From Agapanthus africanus (taxonomy: Eukaryota; Streptophyta; Magnoliopsida; Asparagales; Amaryllidaceae), in contig JASDDO010000026.1 of assembly GCA_030015575.1 (NCBI GenBank), forward strand, positions 451,709,096-451,773,095: a stretch of DNA of 64,000 bases, read 5' to 3'. The notes under the pieces are model-generated. The model saw only the letters and a list, made by a program, of their open reading frames with translations, made no database searches and was not told the DNA's origin. Both the position numbers and the translations under genes were made by a program. Below are positions 1-13,357 of this stretch, in pieces. Position 1 is the first letter of the stretch; each line of letters starts with the position of its first letter.

Positions 1-2922
1 TCGTTTTGGTTTTGAATTGGATTTTAATGCGATATGATACGTTATTATATATAGGTACCCTCACGAGGACTTCGAGACGACAAGCAAGCGCATGGCGACA
101 TCGGCATCGGCAAGCGAGGATCAAGGTGAGTAGATTTACATCTACGGGGGAAGTCGGGTGGATGGCGTATAGCACCCCTGCAAACTTTGATGGAAACTGA
201 TTTATATATATAGAATATGGTTAAGGGAACCAATAATAGGAAACTATAGATAGAGTTAAATGATAATTAGAGAAACCATATTAGAAACTATAGGATAGTT
301 AGAAGCGATATGATATGATTGATATGTAATGACGACATTCGAGGATGTTGTTCGACGATATTGCCGTATTGGATACTATAGGACTAGATAGCCGACATAG
401 GTGTGTCATCCGAACCATACCTATTTCAGAATGATGAATCGTATGCATTTTTTAAACAGATATCTTCAGGGACGTTACGGATTTTCAAATGATATATTTT
501 CCTTAAAAACACCGTAGCCCCTACTTTCAAAAACTACGATTTGCATCTTTTAAAAAAGCGATTATATGGTTCGGGTATGTATGTTAGATTTGATACGTAT
601 GCTTAGAGTAGAGGTAGAATGTATTGGTAAAATTGACTTGATATGGGAGATAAATGCGATGAAAAGATTAGACGATGTGATTTGATGATTTGTTGGTATA
701 CGGATGCGAGTCGATTAAGATGATTGATACCTTTGCCGGTCCTCTGATACGAGATTGTTATGGATGTGACTTGGGACATAGGTATATAGATATATCTAAA
801 GATGTGAATCTTGAATGATAAGCCGTACGAGGCGTTAGTTCCGTACCCTCATTGTCGTAGAGGTTGATAGGATCCCTATTGGTTTTATGCCGCCGTACGA
901 TGATTTTCCGTACGTGATGAGTTTGACTTGATGATTGATCCATACCCTTAACTAGAGGATGCCGTACGATGGATTATACCGTATGTGATGTTGTGAGGCT
1001 AGATGCTGATTGATAGATTCACCGACTCAGACATATGATAGATACGCATACCTTATAGCTTTTAGCCGATGATTTACCTTATGCAGCATTCATGTTATAC
1101 TCATTGCATTTCATATACCTGTGCTTGTACGCTTACACCATTATTGATGATGCGTATGTTACATGTACACAGATTTGCCGGCTCACACACTTCATCATCG
1201 ATAATTGCCATGTCACTACATAGTAGAATTGCTGCATCATGATATGACTCCTTGCATGATTCACTTGTTATAGTTACATATGCACCCTTATACGATGTTG
1301 TATTTGACTTTGGAGAATTTGGGAACCGCAAGATATATTTTTAAAAACTTGATTCTTTTAAAAGAGTGGTTTTCCCTCGATATGTGCATGTTAATATTCT
1401 ATATTGCATGATATAAGGATATGCTTACATTTCTGTTATATGTCGCATACATCATGCTTTACAATTATACGCATTGAGATATGTCATTTTCATGAGATTT
1501 CTGGATTTGAGAACCGTAGTCCTTTTAAAAGAAAGTATGTATTGTTTTAAAAACCCGGTTTCTCTTGATATGATATTTCAGTGCGTCCACCATGCGTTTT
1601 CTCGGTTCTGAGACGTATTACTGTGATACCCGATTCTAGGAGCCGGATGAGGCTGAATGCGGGTATATGGTGGACCCGGTATGGTACCCCGGGGCAAGAA
1701 AGGGATGCTGTATAGCAGACGGTGAGCCTGGAAGGGGGACTATTACTTACCGGTGATAGTATTTGGGCTCGGCGGACATCCAGAGGATACCGACCAGAGT
1801 CGGGAGATGTTCTGGGCCGATCCAGACTAACGGAGCCCGAGGGCCGATCCGGACTGACGGAGTCCGAGAGATATGAGGATTTACGTGCCGATGCTGAGCA
1901 CGGTTTTCATGATGTTTTCGAGTGTCGATGCTAGGCACTCAGGTTCCATGATTTTGATGTGTCGCGAGGGACACACGTTGATTTATATCCTCATATTTTC
2001 ATGCATATGCTTTTATGATTCATACATTGATGATATAGTTGGACGAGATCCACATGCATACAGATATTGATCATATGGTTGGATGATATCCGCATACACA
2101 TAAGTGTTGATTACATTGTTGGCACACATATAGATATGGTCACCCTAGATACCATAGTATTACCTTTATGATACAGTTGACCTTGGAGTCGTTGTTTATT
2201 CGATTTCTATCTGTTGATGTTTACCTATTCAAGAGTTGGCAACTCACCCCTGTTGTTCCACATTTCTTGCTGGTCGACCGCACGGATCAGTAGCGGCATC
2301 ACTGGCACATAGCTACATTTGGTTGATTTGCTTGGTAGGTGGGACATTCGTATCGTACTCAATCTTGTATTTATATTTCATATTGTATCTGCTCACCTCC
2401 ATCAATCAAACTAGTATTTGTATAAGTAAAGAGACTTAGTGAGACTTGTGATTGCGAGACATAGAGCGAAGGGTATTCCGCTACTTGTGCGTTTTGATGT
2501 CTTGCATATTTCTTTATCTTTTGTGGTGAACTTCGCCATTGGGCGTCGTATACTTGTTTTATTACTTGCATGGTTGTGGGTCCGCCGTTTGGCGAAGAGC
2601 TAGCTCCCGCTTGGGGATGCCTTTTATTTCATTATGTATTTGTGGTTTTGGATCAAAATATACAAAGGAGGTGCTGCCCAAAATTTTAAAAGACGAAACC
2701 TGTTTTTCAACTAGTATCATTTAGTTGCATTTTCATGTTCCCTTTTTATGCATTTAAGAAAACTTGATTCCACTATACCTTATTTAAAAAAAAAACTTCA
2801 CCTCCTTTATTTTTAAAAAAATGGTTTAGATTTCTCGGTTTCGGCTTACTTGAATTACGTTACGCATTTAGACGTGTCGTGATTTATGTACCGGTCACGA
2901 GCTAATATATCGGCTCGTGACA
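1..2922 (+). mobile_element. Gypsy (Tekay/Del-like) LTR, right-hand part, cut by window edge
   Basis: This is the 3' part of a long Gypsy-family LTR in plus orientation. Its sequence is the reverse complement of the LTR copies at 26027-27439, 11464-14040 and 61877-64000. It ends at 2922 with GCTCGTGACA, matching the TGTCACGAGC-type terminus of the family. Directly after it comes Tat gag sequence, so the right-hand target duplication would be 2923-2927 (GTTCA). The left end lies outside the window, so a solo LTR and a full element cannot be told apart. I see no gene in it: the short reading frames are not conserved among LTR copies. The superfamily is inferred from LTR termini, not from coding domains. 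Confidence 0.85.
1140..1205 (-). other. 66-nt two-stem hairpin element in the Gypsy LTR
   Basis: Two 13-nt arms (1140-1152 and 1193-1205) are complementary apart from one T-G pairing and enclose 40 nt. The same element, exactly 66 nt long, occurs at 13292-13357, 29148-29213, 38063-38128 and 63423-63488. In the four minus-orientation copies the inner part holds a second short stem next to the 3' arm. Its function is unknown. A structured RNA segment of the LTR transcript is an inference. Confidence 0.6.
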
Positions 2923-3907
2923 GTTCAGCAGCTTGTCGATCAAGTCATCTGACGGTTCCATGAGTTTTGGTCCTAGATCTACCCCCAGTTTCTCTACGTC
3001 AGGAGCTTCTTTGCCGTTTATCCACGAGTGACAGATCATGTGGCAGCTTGCCACATACCCCTCGGGTTCTTCTGACGAGTCATCTCCTTCATCAATGTCA
3101 TTGTTTCCGTTTTCAAGAATATGATTGAAGAATTCTTTCCGTGTGACTGGGGTCCACGCTTTTTGGTTGTATTCCTCCAGCGCATCTATGTACTTTTGCA
3201 GACCCGTACGATTGCCGTCGAGCTGCATGGGCTTCTTGGCCTTCTTCTTTTTCTTCAAAGACTTCAGAGACTTGGCCTGGAGGTTTTATCCATCGTTACT
3301 AACTTTCAGCGTTGGGCGCGGCTTCAGCATTCCGACAATGATCTAAGGCTCCAGCAGGCTCTTCCACCTAATTGCTGGACATGCTTGAAGGTCCTTCAGC
3401 ATTCTTTTAGTTTTAGCTGAAAGGACCACTTCCCACGGAGCTTCTTCCACAAATGAGCATGATACCCCCGGCGTGTCTACCTTTTTAGGAGCGTGCTGCT
3501 GCGGCGGGTTCATCTTCCAGATTTCGGACAGCGTGAACTTGCCCTGTTGGTACTGGTCTTCGACCCAGTTTTTAAAGACATAGTAATCTTCGATTGGGTG
3601 GCCCACTATTCGGTGGTAGGGACAATAATTGGGATTGTTGACGTCACCCGATTGCAGTGGGCGTCTTGGATCCGGCAGAGTGATGATCCTGTTGCGAACC
3701 GCCAGTTCGAATAGTCTCCTTGTTATATCCCGGGAAAACGAGTAAGGACGTCTCAACTTCTCATCGAGGGCTCGCGGTCTGCTGTTTTGGCGAATAACTG
3801 GTTTCGGGTCACTCGATTGTTGTTGAGCATTGGCGACGAAGGTCGGTTTCCCTTTTCCCTTTTCATTCCGAAGATCTGTCTTTGAAGTGGACGGCCTATG
3901 TCCCATC
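2923..3907 (-). pseudogene. Tat-type Gypsy gag remnant, C-terminal part
   Basis: Minus-strand remnant of a plant Tat-lineage Gypsy gag region. The recognisable stretch reads from about 3850 down to 3343. It includes YSFSRDITRRLFELAV, then a stretch with LPDPRRP and NPNYCPYHRIVGHPIEDYYV, the typical gag segment in which CxYH and GHPxxxC-like residues precede FKNWVEDQ. A lysine-rich segment (about 3258 to 2929) follows, with a motif like VTRKEFFNHIL and then an acidic stretch. On its left it is cut by the Gypsy LTR, and on its right by the solo Copia LTR at 3908. It is a fossil with several breaks. The lineage is assigned from remembered family motifs; a domain search would settle it. Confidence 0.75.
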
Positions 3908-6009
3908 TGTAAGTGCACGTCGGCGCCCCGGCCGTCGATCCGACGCCGGAAATGCGGAAACGAAAAACTTTGCAAACTAGCAATCCGGCACCACCGCGCA
4001 CTTTTAATCCCAGATCGGGCCATTAACCTAGCTACTAGCAAACAAGAAAAGGAGTAGAGAAGTTATACCAAGCGATCCGTGTCCTTCGGTCTTCGTCTCC
4101 ACTCCGATCTCCCGCGGAATCTCCGTCCGTCACCTCCTCGTCGGAAAGGGCACCACGTAGCCGGGTTCGTGTACGGGCTCCCACCTCTGGACCGAGGCAA
4201 CTCGGGCGCGAAGTTGGCTAGCCGACGCGTCCAAGATTTGCTGTAGAAGTAGTGTAGAATGGTTTGTCTCTTTGGGGTTTGAAGTTGCCTTTGGATGGAT
4301 AGGAGAGAATGATCATTGGGGAGAGGTAAAAGAATATATGTAGCAAGCATAATGAGATGAGCATTTTCTCCACCACCAAAATAAAATCCCCTCTTCTCTC
4401 CCAAGTGGCCGGCCCCTCATATGGTGGGTGGGAAAAAGAATGAATAATGCAAGAAAGAAAATGTGTAGATAAATGATGAAATTATCTCACCTCAAAAATC
4501 CTAATCAAGCCCCATCACAATAAATGCAAGGGAATGGACCAATAAAGCATCTCATGATGAAGGAACAATCATGAAGCCACACATAAGCAAGAAACCCCTC
4601 CAGAAATAAGTTATTTGCAAACTGCAAATAACCCCCTCCATCGAAAAGTCCGGCCGCGAATGAACAAAGGAAAGCCAGCCGGAACGGAATGCAAACTAGC
4701 AACTTCAGAAAACAGATCCCGTAATAAATTACTGGAAAACCCCGCTACTGCATATACATCCCCGCATTTGTATTCCCACTGAATACAAATGCAAAGAGAC
4801 AAAAACTACACTGTCTAATACTAGGATCCGGCTTAAACCAAAGCCGGCTAGTAAAATCCGTCCGATCACGATCCGTGCAATACCGCACGTATCTGATCGA
4901 ACCCTGCCATATCTCCATACGGCCTCTACAGCGTTTCGCCCAAAACCTGAGTAACTGTGTGTGGTAGACTCTAAAGACTCGTCAATACAATGGCTATGGA
5001 TTTAACCACTAGCACGTCAGAGATATCAGCCATACATGACGAGCCACCAGCTATTGACCAAAAGGGACGTCGATGAGCGAACTCATCCTGACACCCTACT
5101 GAGCCTGTCAGTGACAATATCCGTACAGTCCGGTCCGTTCGTCTATGAGCATCGCATGGCGGGCCTAGGGGGTTGGTAAAATTCAGACCCCCAATAGCGG
5201 TACAAGTCGTGTCGGAGTGTAGCCCAGAACACCCTGAGATACTACTGGAATACCTACCAGCAAATCTCCTGCCTTGGCCAAGGATTTTTCATGTACTGGC
5301 TCTCCTAGACACAGCGCGACCTCACCCCCAATACCGGGAGAGACGAACCCCTGCAGATCCGCTCACTGCCTCCATGTGGCTCGGGACTGTACCCAACTAA
5401 AACCTATTTGCACGTCTCCTTTGAGCGTGGTAGGGTAGTAATCAAAGCACAGTGGGAACTCACACGAGACAAATGACGATCTCAGGTCGATGAACTAACC
5501 TGTACACATGTCACCAGGGAACTGCTATCTGACATCAGGTATAATACCAACTAGCAGGTTCCCGGCGAGTCCTGTCCGGTGTACTCATAACCCAATGAGC
5601 ACCTGTATACATCTTAGGTGAACCAACTGACACCAGTGGCTTGTGAGACCGGCCACCACCCCTCGTCGGGGTCTCGACTGTATACACTAGTCTACTCCGG
5701 AGTATCGATGCCCTGTCTCGAAACTCCCACGACTAGGGACCTTTTAAGGATGTGCTTATAGACTCCAGCTCTCACGTATATGATCGCCCTCATACTGCTG
5801 GTAGTCAAGCAAGAATCCTAGGGGCTCTTTCAACGTGTAATAGCGACTCGTAAGGTCACCTAAAGCAGTACACGATGATAAAGATAAACCTGATAGCATA
5901 CTATCATCTCGAGTAAGACTGTCCTACCGGCATAGGTCCTCCTCAATCATTGGAATCACATGCCTGTGATCCAATAATTGACTCTGAGGGAACTATATCC
6001 AACACCATC
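3903..6009 (-). mobile_element. Solo LTR of Copia family II with TSD CCATC
   Basis: The LTR spans 3908-6004 (2097 bp), in minus orientation. It starts TGTAAGTGC and ends CTATATCCAACA on the plus strand, the reverse complement of the family II LTRs at 14046-18249 and 23989-26021. The 5-bp direct repeat CCATC lies at 3903-3907 and 6005-6009. There is no internal region, so this is a solo LTR left by LTR-LTR recombination. It sits inside the Tat gag remnant. It is somewhat longer than the 2033-bp copy at 23989 and more diverged from it by eye, which suggests an older insertion. Confidence 0.9.
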
Positions 6010-7638
6010 TGGTCCATTTAGGCCAGTTTGTCAATCAAGGCCTAGAAGGTTGTCGGCTTGAAGAACATTATAAACTGGGATATAGTTACCTGAGGATCAA
6101 GGGTCCCCACGAACATGCCCACAGCAGGAGCTTCTTCTATGCGCTGTTCACACTTTGACCATAGGTTACGCAACCAAATTGCGTATTGAACCCAGGTCTC
6201 TCCCAGTTTCACCCTGGCGTTGATTAATGCCGTGATTGGGGTGCGCTCGCTTGAGCTTGCAAACCGCTGTGTAAACAGTAGCTCCATTTCTGCAAATGTC
6301 TTAATGGAATCATTCGGAAGTTTCGAGTACCATTCAAATGCCGTCTCCGCCAAGCTTCCGACAAATTGGAGAAGCAATAGTTTGTCATCGCTTCCAGTAT
6401 TGCCGCATAGAGCTCTGAATTGAGCGACATGTTGGTGCGGATTGTCCGTCCCCTTATAAACATGGAATTTGGGGATCGTATATCCCGGCGGGTATTTAAT
6501 TTGGTCGTACCAGCCTGGATAAGGTTGCCCAGTTCTGACACTTGTCCTGCCGCTTCGTTCGCTTGATGAACTCGTATCTACTGAGCTATGTAGTCGTCAA
6601 GGGCAGCATTGGAGATCGACTCCTCCCTGGCTGTTGATAAAGCCGGAGGAGGGTTTGATGTCTCCCCTCTGTCGTCTTCAATGATTACTAGAGGGTCTTC
6701 AGCTGGAGGATCCGGCTGGATCATCATCCCAACCATGTCTTGGATCAAAAGTGCCATCTGTTTTATATTAGCCACTTGTTTTACGGCCTCTTTATCTTTC
6801 TTTTCAGGCACCCTCCGTAGGAATTCGGTGTCGGTCTCCTACTTCTGGCGTTGTTCCGATGATGCTTTCGGACTTTCTTTCTGCCCGGTGAGTGCGGCCA
6901 TTCTTGTCAACATCTCCTGGAGCTTTTGTTGTTGCTCCTGAGCTTTTGTCACAGACCGTGTAAGCGATTGATGACCTGCGGAGGTACGGCTTTCCTCTTT
7001 TCCGGATGCCATGTAGACGGTATGCACAATCATGCCCCCAGACATGGGGTGTTTGGGTCCACTGTTTTTGATATTTGCCGCCAGTGGTGGGAGATTCTCA
7101 GGCCTTCTCTTTTTGTGGGAGGTCGAGGTTGAGGGGGCCGTTGTGCCAGTTACCCAAGCAGATGATACCTTTCGTGGTATGGCGGTTGGATGATTCTCCT
7201 CTTGTTGAGCCTTCGTCTTCTTCAGTAGGCGAGAGTATTCTTTGTCAATTACAGAGTCTTGGACTTTCCGCCAAACTTTGTGGATCTTGGAGGACAACCG
7301 CTGAGGAGGCTGTTCCGGCTTCACCTGTGTTGTGTTTTCGACAGGCGGAGGAGACTTCTTTAATATGGCGGTTGGAGAGTTCTTGCGCACCTTCCTGAGT
7401 AGCTCAAAGCTGTTCCTAGTTGGAACAGCAACGTCGATTTCCACCGTTGGAGCTGGTGGGGAAGTCCAGAGGGGGAACTACTCCCAGCCTTCCTTACTCG
7501 GCGCCAGTGGCGACGTCGAGCATGTTGTGCAGATGGGAATGGTTCAGTTACGGGAGTGGCTTCTTCATGCCCCTTGCTTTGATGAGAAGCTGCTTTTGGT
7601 GCCAACCTGTCGAAGACTGACGTCCATTGAGAGGGAAC
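6010..7638 (-). pseudogene. Tat-type Gypsy gag remnant, central part with Retrotrans_gag domain
   Basis: Minus-strand continuation of the Tat gag fossil. About 6377-6042 shows the retrotransposon gag core: LLQFVGSLAETAFEWYSKLP, then a stretch with FAEMELLFTQRF and NARVKLGETWVQYAIWLRNL, as in the plant Retrotrans_gag (capsid) fold. Upstream in element orientation (7444-6839) lies a charged, low-complexity segment with proline, lysine and glutamine runs, then a helical stretch with QEQQQKLQEMLTRMAAL. Position 7634-7638 is the TSD of copia A, and the same remnant resumes at 57531. It is broken into several frames. Confidence 0.8.
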
Positions 7639-9827
7639 TGTAGGGTTAGCACAATAACAAGGTTTCGGGGGCATCGTCCATGCCATTTTCAAAGTTTTGC
7701 CATGCTAGTTAACCCTAACCTTAGAATCTTAACTAAAGATTTAGACAATAAGCATGCAAAAAACTTTACATACTAAGTGAATGAGGAATACAACCTTTGT
7801 AGACCGGTCCTTCACTTCAAATACTCCGTGTAGATGTCCCTGCGCTGCGAGTATGATCTCCTGAACTCTTGAGAGGCTCCACAAGGTGAAAGATGCAAAC
7901 TTGCTCGAAGTCTTCGAGGCCGAAGATGATCTACGTCGAGGAGACTCAAGCTCATGCTACATCTTCAATAAATTAGGGTTTAGTGAAGCAAACACCTTAA
8001 ACTATATGGCTAATAGTAGAGGTTGATGAAGTCGGAAATGAGCTCTCTTTAGTTTTCTTTTTCTCACAATATTTTCTCACCTTGAGAAAAGCAAGTGAGC
8101 TTTCTCATTGAGGAAGAAGAAGCTCAAGTGAAGAAATGAATGAATGAACTCAAGTGAGGTGAGAATATGAACCATGGGTGAGTTAGTATCATGCACTAAC
8201 CCATGTAGAGACTTATCTAAGGTTGAGGATAATGGTTAGGTTTATAAAAATCTCAAGGAAAACAAAAGAGTGGACTTGGTCAATGGTTATCCACAAGCTT
8301 CTACAAGCTTGTAGCTATGCCAAATATTCACCATTATTGAATTACCTTGAAAAATAAAAACCCTACATTATCCTGACTATAGTGTAAGTCTCATACACCC
8401 ATGTATCATGTATCATCAAGCATGACACAATAAAATGTACATTAATATATATCACATATATACTATATGCACAAAAGTGAGAAAAAGAATACTTAGTGAG
8501 CAAATATTAGTTAATGTAAGTTAATATATCAAATATATAATTATACATTAAATTATCAAATCAATACTTGATTTAATAATCTGGCTATATCACATATAAC
8601 CGACTAATATCATATGAATCAACTTATCGAATCAACACTTGATCCGATAACCAAGCCGTATCACATATAACCGACCGATATCACATATCGTGACAATAGA
8701 ATGCGGGATCACATACACGCATTAATCTCGGTCCCGCATATATCACATATGTGCTCCTACTCCGTATCGCATGAAACAGGAAACCTTTGTGTATGACTCT
8801 AAAGACTCCTCAATGCGCCGGCAGTAGGTGATGATCATATCAAACACGCACAAGTCGCAAGCGGTCTCCTAAACGTAATGGCCACCCGGGTATTGAGCGA
8901 TCAGAAGATCAACAAGCAATCCTGCACATACTCCTGCGAATCCAATCAGTAACACTACCGTACAGTCCGGTCTCTTCGTCATATATGTCGCATATCACAG
9001 CCTAGGGGTGGTATAACGTCAGACCCTAATAGCCTGATAAGTCATGCCGATGCAAGGTTTATAACGGTTCGAGAAACTACTGATAACACTTACCAGTAGA
9101 TCTCAGCAACCCTGGCCAGGGATTTCCTATTATGGCCAACCGAGCATAGCGCAACATCAACTCCCAATACCGGGAGAGACGAATCCCCTCCTATCGCTCA
9201 TTACCTCCATTTGACTCGGGACTGTACCCAAAAAACACCATTTTGCATGATCTCTTGATCGTAGTAAGGCGGAAATCAAAGCATAGTGGGAATCACACAA
9301 GACTCTATGACGATCTCGGGTCGACAGACCAACCTGTACCTGTGTCACCAGAGAACTGCTATCTGATGATAGGTATAATATCATCTAGGAGTTCTCGGTG
9401 AGTCCGTCCAGTGTACCCAGTCTCCACTGAGCACCCGTATACTTTCTCTGATGTCAAACACCAATGGATATGGGATCATCCAGCGCCCATCATATGGGTC
9501 GAGAAGCGCATACGCTAGTCTATTCTGGAGTATCGATGCCCTGTCTCGATACACCCACGACTAGGAACAATTATAGGACGTACTTGTGGATTACCCTGGC
9601 CCCACTAGTATGATCTCCATCTTAGTCCTAGTAGTCAAGTACACATCCTAAAGGCTTTATCAACATGTGAGAGCAAGACAGTATCACAATACATGTTAAG
9701 ATAAAGGGCAACCAGATAGAATACTATCATGTTGAGCAAGAAAGTCCTCCCTATATATGTTCAAGCATCCACTACAATATACATCACATGTACAGTAATA
9801 GCCTCTAGGGCATACATATAACTAACA
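7639..9827 (-). repeat. Copia A 3' LTR (2189 bp)
   Basis: Plus-strand ends are TGTAGGGTT at 7639 and AACTAACA at 9827, matching the family I LTRs at 14905, 44238, 52351 and 55325 (the 44238 and 52351 copies run in the opposite orientation). The polypurine tract lies directly beyond its right end. Two tandem hairpins at 8553-8650 are described separately. No gene is seen inside it. Confidence 0.92.
8553..8650 (-). other. Tandem hairpins in the Copia family I LTR (copy 1)
   Basis: Two 27-nt hairpins with 12-nt arms and 3-nt loops lie at 8553-8579 and 8624-8650, each followed by a GGTTATA/TATARCC-type half-dyad. The same pair recurs at 16078-16175, 45409-45497, 53522-53610 and 56244-56341. The stem cores differ between the two units yet stay complementary. 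Confidence 0.7.
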
Positions 9828-9838
9828 ATCTCCCACTT
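9828..9838 (-). promoter_or_regulatory. Copia A polypurine tract
   Basis: On the minus strand it reads AAGTGGGAGAT directly before the 3' LTR start TGTTAG. It is the same tract as copia B at 52340-52350, and is the plus-strand DNA primer site in this family. Confidence 0.85.
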
Positions 9839-11458
9839 GCATTAAGGCCATTTGTTCCAGTATCTCATACTCAACGATATAGCAGTGGTTGTAGTATCCC
9901 ATACTCAACCATCTCAAAATCTCTCAAATAATATTTGGGGAAGCAGCCTTGGTGAGTGGATCCGCCGTGTTAACCTCAAAATCTACTTTCCTTACCTCGA
10001 TCCCTTGGAGATCAACCATCTCTCTGATGAGGTGATACTTGTCTCAGAATATGCCTGGATCGCTGATGGGACCGGTGTTCCTAGGCCAAAACCACAACTG
10101 CATTGTTGTCACAATAACAGTTATTGGACACTCAATGGTAGGGACTTTGTTCATCACATGAACAAGAAATGTCCAGACTGCCATTTTGGTAGTATCGTTG
10201 GTAGCAATGTATTCAGCCTTTATCGTCTAGTATGTCACGGTATCTAGCATAGAAATCTTCCAACATATCGGCCCTCCACTAAGGGTAAAGACAATGCCTG
10301 TGACCGACTTTCAGTCGTCCTTATCATCCTGGAAGCTCGAACCAAGAACTTTCTTTTAGTTCTTCTCAAGTACTTAAGAATGTCCTCTACAGCTGTCCAG
10401 TGATTCTCCCAAGATCCGATTGATTCCTGATCACTTCATTGGGTGTTGTACATAGCATCGCGTACATGATAGAATCTACTGCTGAAGCATAGGGTATCCC
10501 TTGCATGCGAGCTCTCTCCAAATCAGTCTTAGGAGACATCTCTTTGGAGAGAGTGAGTCCTGAGATCGTGGGTAAATTCCCACGCTTGGATTCTTCCATA
10601 CGAAACCTCTTTAGTATGGTGTCAATGTACCTGGATTGGGATAATTCTAGTATCCGTTTAAATCTATCTCTATAGATCTTAGTTCTCAAGATGTAGGAGG
10701 CATCACCTACATCTTTCATTAAGAATCTTTGTGATAAGAAGAGCTTGACCGATTGCAGCATAGGAATATCATTTCCTATCAAGAGTGTGTCATCCACGTA
10801 CAATACGAGGATGACCACCTTATTCTCTGCCACCTTCTTGTATATACAAGGTTCATCTATATTTTTTACGAAGTAAAATTCTTTGACTACGACATCAAAG
10901 CATATGTTCCAACTCCGCGATGCCTGCTTTTACCCGTAGATGGATTTAAGCAGCTTGCACACCTTCCCGCTGCTCCCAGTGTCTACGAAGTCCTCTGGCT
11001 GAGTCATGTATACGCTCTCTTCTAAATCACCATTTAGAAAGGCGGTCTTAACATCCATTTGCCAGATTTCATAGTCATGGTATGCAGCAATGGCAAGTAG
11101 GATCCGGATGGACTTAAGCATATCCACTAAGAGAAAAGGTTTCGTCATAATCCACACCTGGTCGTTGACGATAACCTTTTGCAACAAGTCTAGCTTTGAA
11201 AGTCTCCACTTTCCCATCTACACCAAGTTTTTTCTTGAAGATCCACTTGCTCCCGATGGGTTTTACCCTTTCAGGAGTATCTTCTAAAGTCCATACTTTG
11301 TTGGTGTACATGGATTCCATCTCAGATCGCATTGCATCCAGCCATTTCACAGAGTTCCTACTCGTGATGGCCTGCTCGAAGCTAGTTGGGTCATCATTTT
11401 CCATAATGCAATCCTCGCTCCCACCATCGACGAGAAAACCATAGTATCTCTCAGGTGG
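9828..11458 (-). pseudogene. Copia A pol remnant: reverse transcriptase and RNase H
   Basis: Minus-strand fossil of the pol C-terminal half. It shows SKWIFKKKLGVDGKVETFKA and ARLVAKGYRQRPGVDYDETF (about 11290-11130), then MDVKTAFLNGDLEESVYMTQ (about 11065-11000), then LYVDDTLLIGNDIPML with the YVDD catalytic box (about 10810-10740), and IYRDRFKRILELSQSRYIDT (about 10680-10620). RNase H-like sequence runs on to the polypurine tract. These are classic Copia RT blocks and most resemble the Angela lineage. The fragment ends at 11458, where G1 inserted (TSD 11459-11463). It is broken several times. Confidence 0.9.
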
Positions 11459-13291
11459 ATGAGTGTCACAACCCGAAATAGTACGTGACTGGCCCTTGAA
11501 TCATATGAAGTTTATATGACCTCATCTAATTCAAGTAAGCCAAAATCCCATAAATCTAAAACCATTTTAAGGAAGAAGTAAAGAGAACTTGTTTAAAACA
11601 AGTGTTTTTAAATAACATAAGCCGGATATGCATTTTAAAAATCCTAAGTCTTTTCTGAAAATTTCGGCAGAGTTTCCTTTGTAAATACTAGCCCCGAACG
11701 GGGTACAACATGAATAATATATACATCAATGATAAAAGGCATCCCCAAGCGGGAGCTAGCTTTTCGTCAATCGACGGTCACAACCACGCAAGCAATATAA
11801 TATACAACGCCGAAGGGCGAGGATCAAAAACCAAAAGAAAACTCAAAATCATCAAGAAAACCATAATACTACAACGCGCGACTCTAAGGTCGAAATAATA
11901 CACAACTGATTTCTAAGTCTGAAATAAATATACAAGTCTGGTTGATGGAATTACTAGATACAACTGATTAAAATAAATACAAGGGTGGTCACAATGCGAG
12001 TGAACCCACCTACCAAATCAATCACCTAGTAAGTAAGTAGTGTGCCAGAAAGCCGCAATGAAACCTATACGACAAAACCTGCAAGAACTATGGCACAACG
12101 AGGGTGAGTTGCCAACTCGTGAATAAAAAATATCACAGAGCAGAAATCGTATGTATGACTCAATCCTAGATCAAACGATCAGTAATATTATATCCTCAAT
12201 ATGAATAAGTCTGAAGCATGATAAGGTGGCAAGGGTAAACATCTATACATAAGTGTAATACCAAGTGCTCGTGCCAGCGTCTCAGGTAGCAACATATCAT
12301 AAATATGAGGTATGATCAATGTAATCAGTGTCAACTATATCATGAAGTCTATGAGTATGTGGATATCATCCAACTATGTAATCAATGTCTGTATGTATGT
12401 GGATCTCGTCCATGTGTCAACCAATGACACAAAACATCATGCATGTAAATATCATAAAGCATATGCATGGAAGTATGAGGATATAATTCAACGTGTGTCT
12501 CTCACGACATATCAAAATCATGGAAACTGAGTGTCCAGGATCGACACTCGAAAACATCATGAAACCTGTGCCCAGCATTGGCACGTAAATCCTCAAAAAT
12601 TTATAGGGCTCCGTCAGTCCGGATCGGCCCACGGGCCCCGTCTGTCCGGATCGGCCCGTACATCTCTCGACTCCGGTTGGTATCCTCCGGATATCCGCTG
12701 AGCCCAAATACTATCACCGGTAGATAGTAGTCCCACTGCCAGGCTCACCGTCTGCAGCACAGCAATCCGTTCTCATCCCGGGGTACCATACCGGAGCTAC
12801 TATGTACCCGTAATCGGCCTCATCCAACTCCTCGAATCGGGTTTCACATGTCATACGTCTCAGAACCGAGAAAACACATGGTGGACGCACTGAAATATCA
12901 TATCAAGGGAAACTGGATTTTTAAAACAATACATACTCTCTTTTGAAATAACCACAGTTCCCAAATCCAGAAATCTCATGAAAACAAATATCTCAATGCG
13001 TATAATCTAAAGCATGATGTATGCGACATATAACAGAAATGTAAGCATATCCGTATATCATGCAACATGGAACAGTAATATGCACATATCGAGGGAAACT
13101 GCTCTTTTAAAGTGAATCCAGTTTTAAAATATATCTTGTGGTTCCTAAATCTCAAAAATAAAGACAGAATCATCTACGTATGTACAAATAGGTATGTATG
13201 CAAGTATGAGTGTACAATATTCATGTGTGCCAGTATTTCATACAAGGAGTCATATCCTGATGCAACAATCCTACTGTGTAGTGACATGACA

Positions 13292-13357
13292 ATTATCGAT
13301 GATGAAGTGTGTGAGACGGCAAGCAGGTGTATGTGGAACATACGCATCATCGATAAT
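13292..13357 (-). other. 66-nt two-stem hairpin element (G1 3' LTR copy)
   Basis: The 13-nt arms at 13292-13304 and 13345-13357 are perfectly complementary. Inside, GTATGT and ACATAC around GGA form a second stem next to the right arm. The length is the same as in the other four copies. Confidence 0.65.

Noticed and set aside
6926-7643. Several plus-strand frames of about 65-110 codons
   Set aside because: Antisense shadows of the Tat gag remnant on the minus strand.
9852-10247. 131-codon plus-strand reading frame
   Set aside because: It lies antisense to the RNase H end of copia A pol, which explains its composition.
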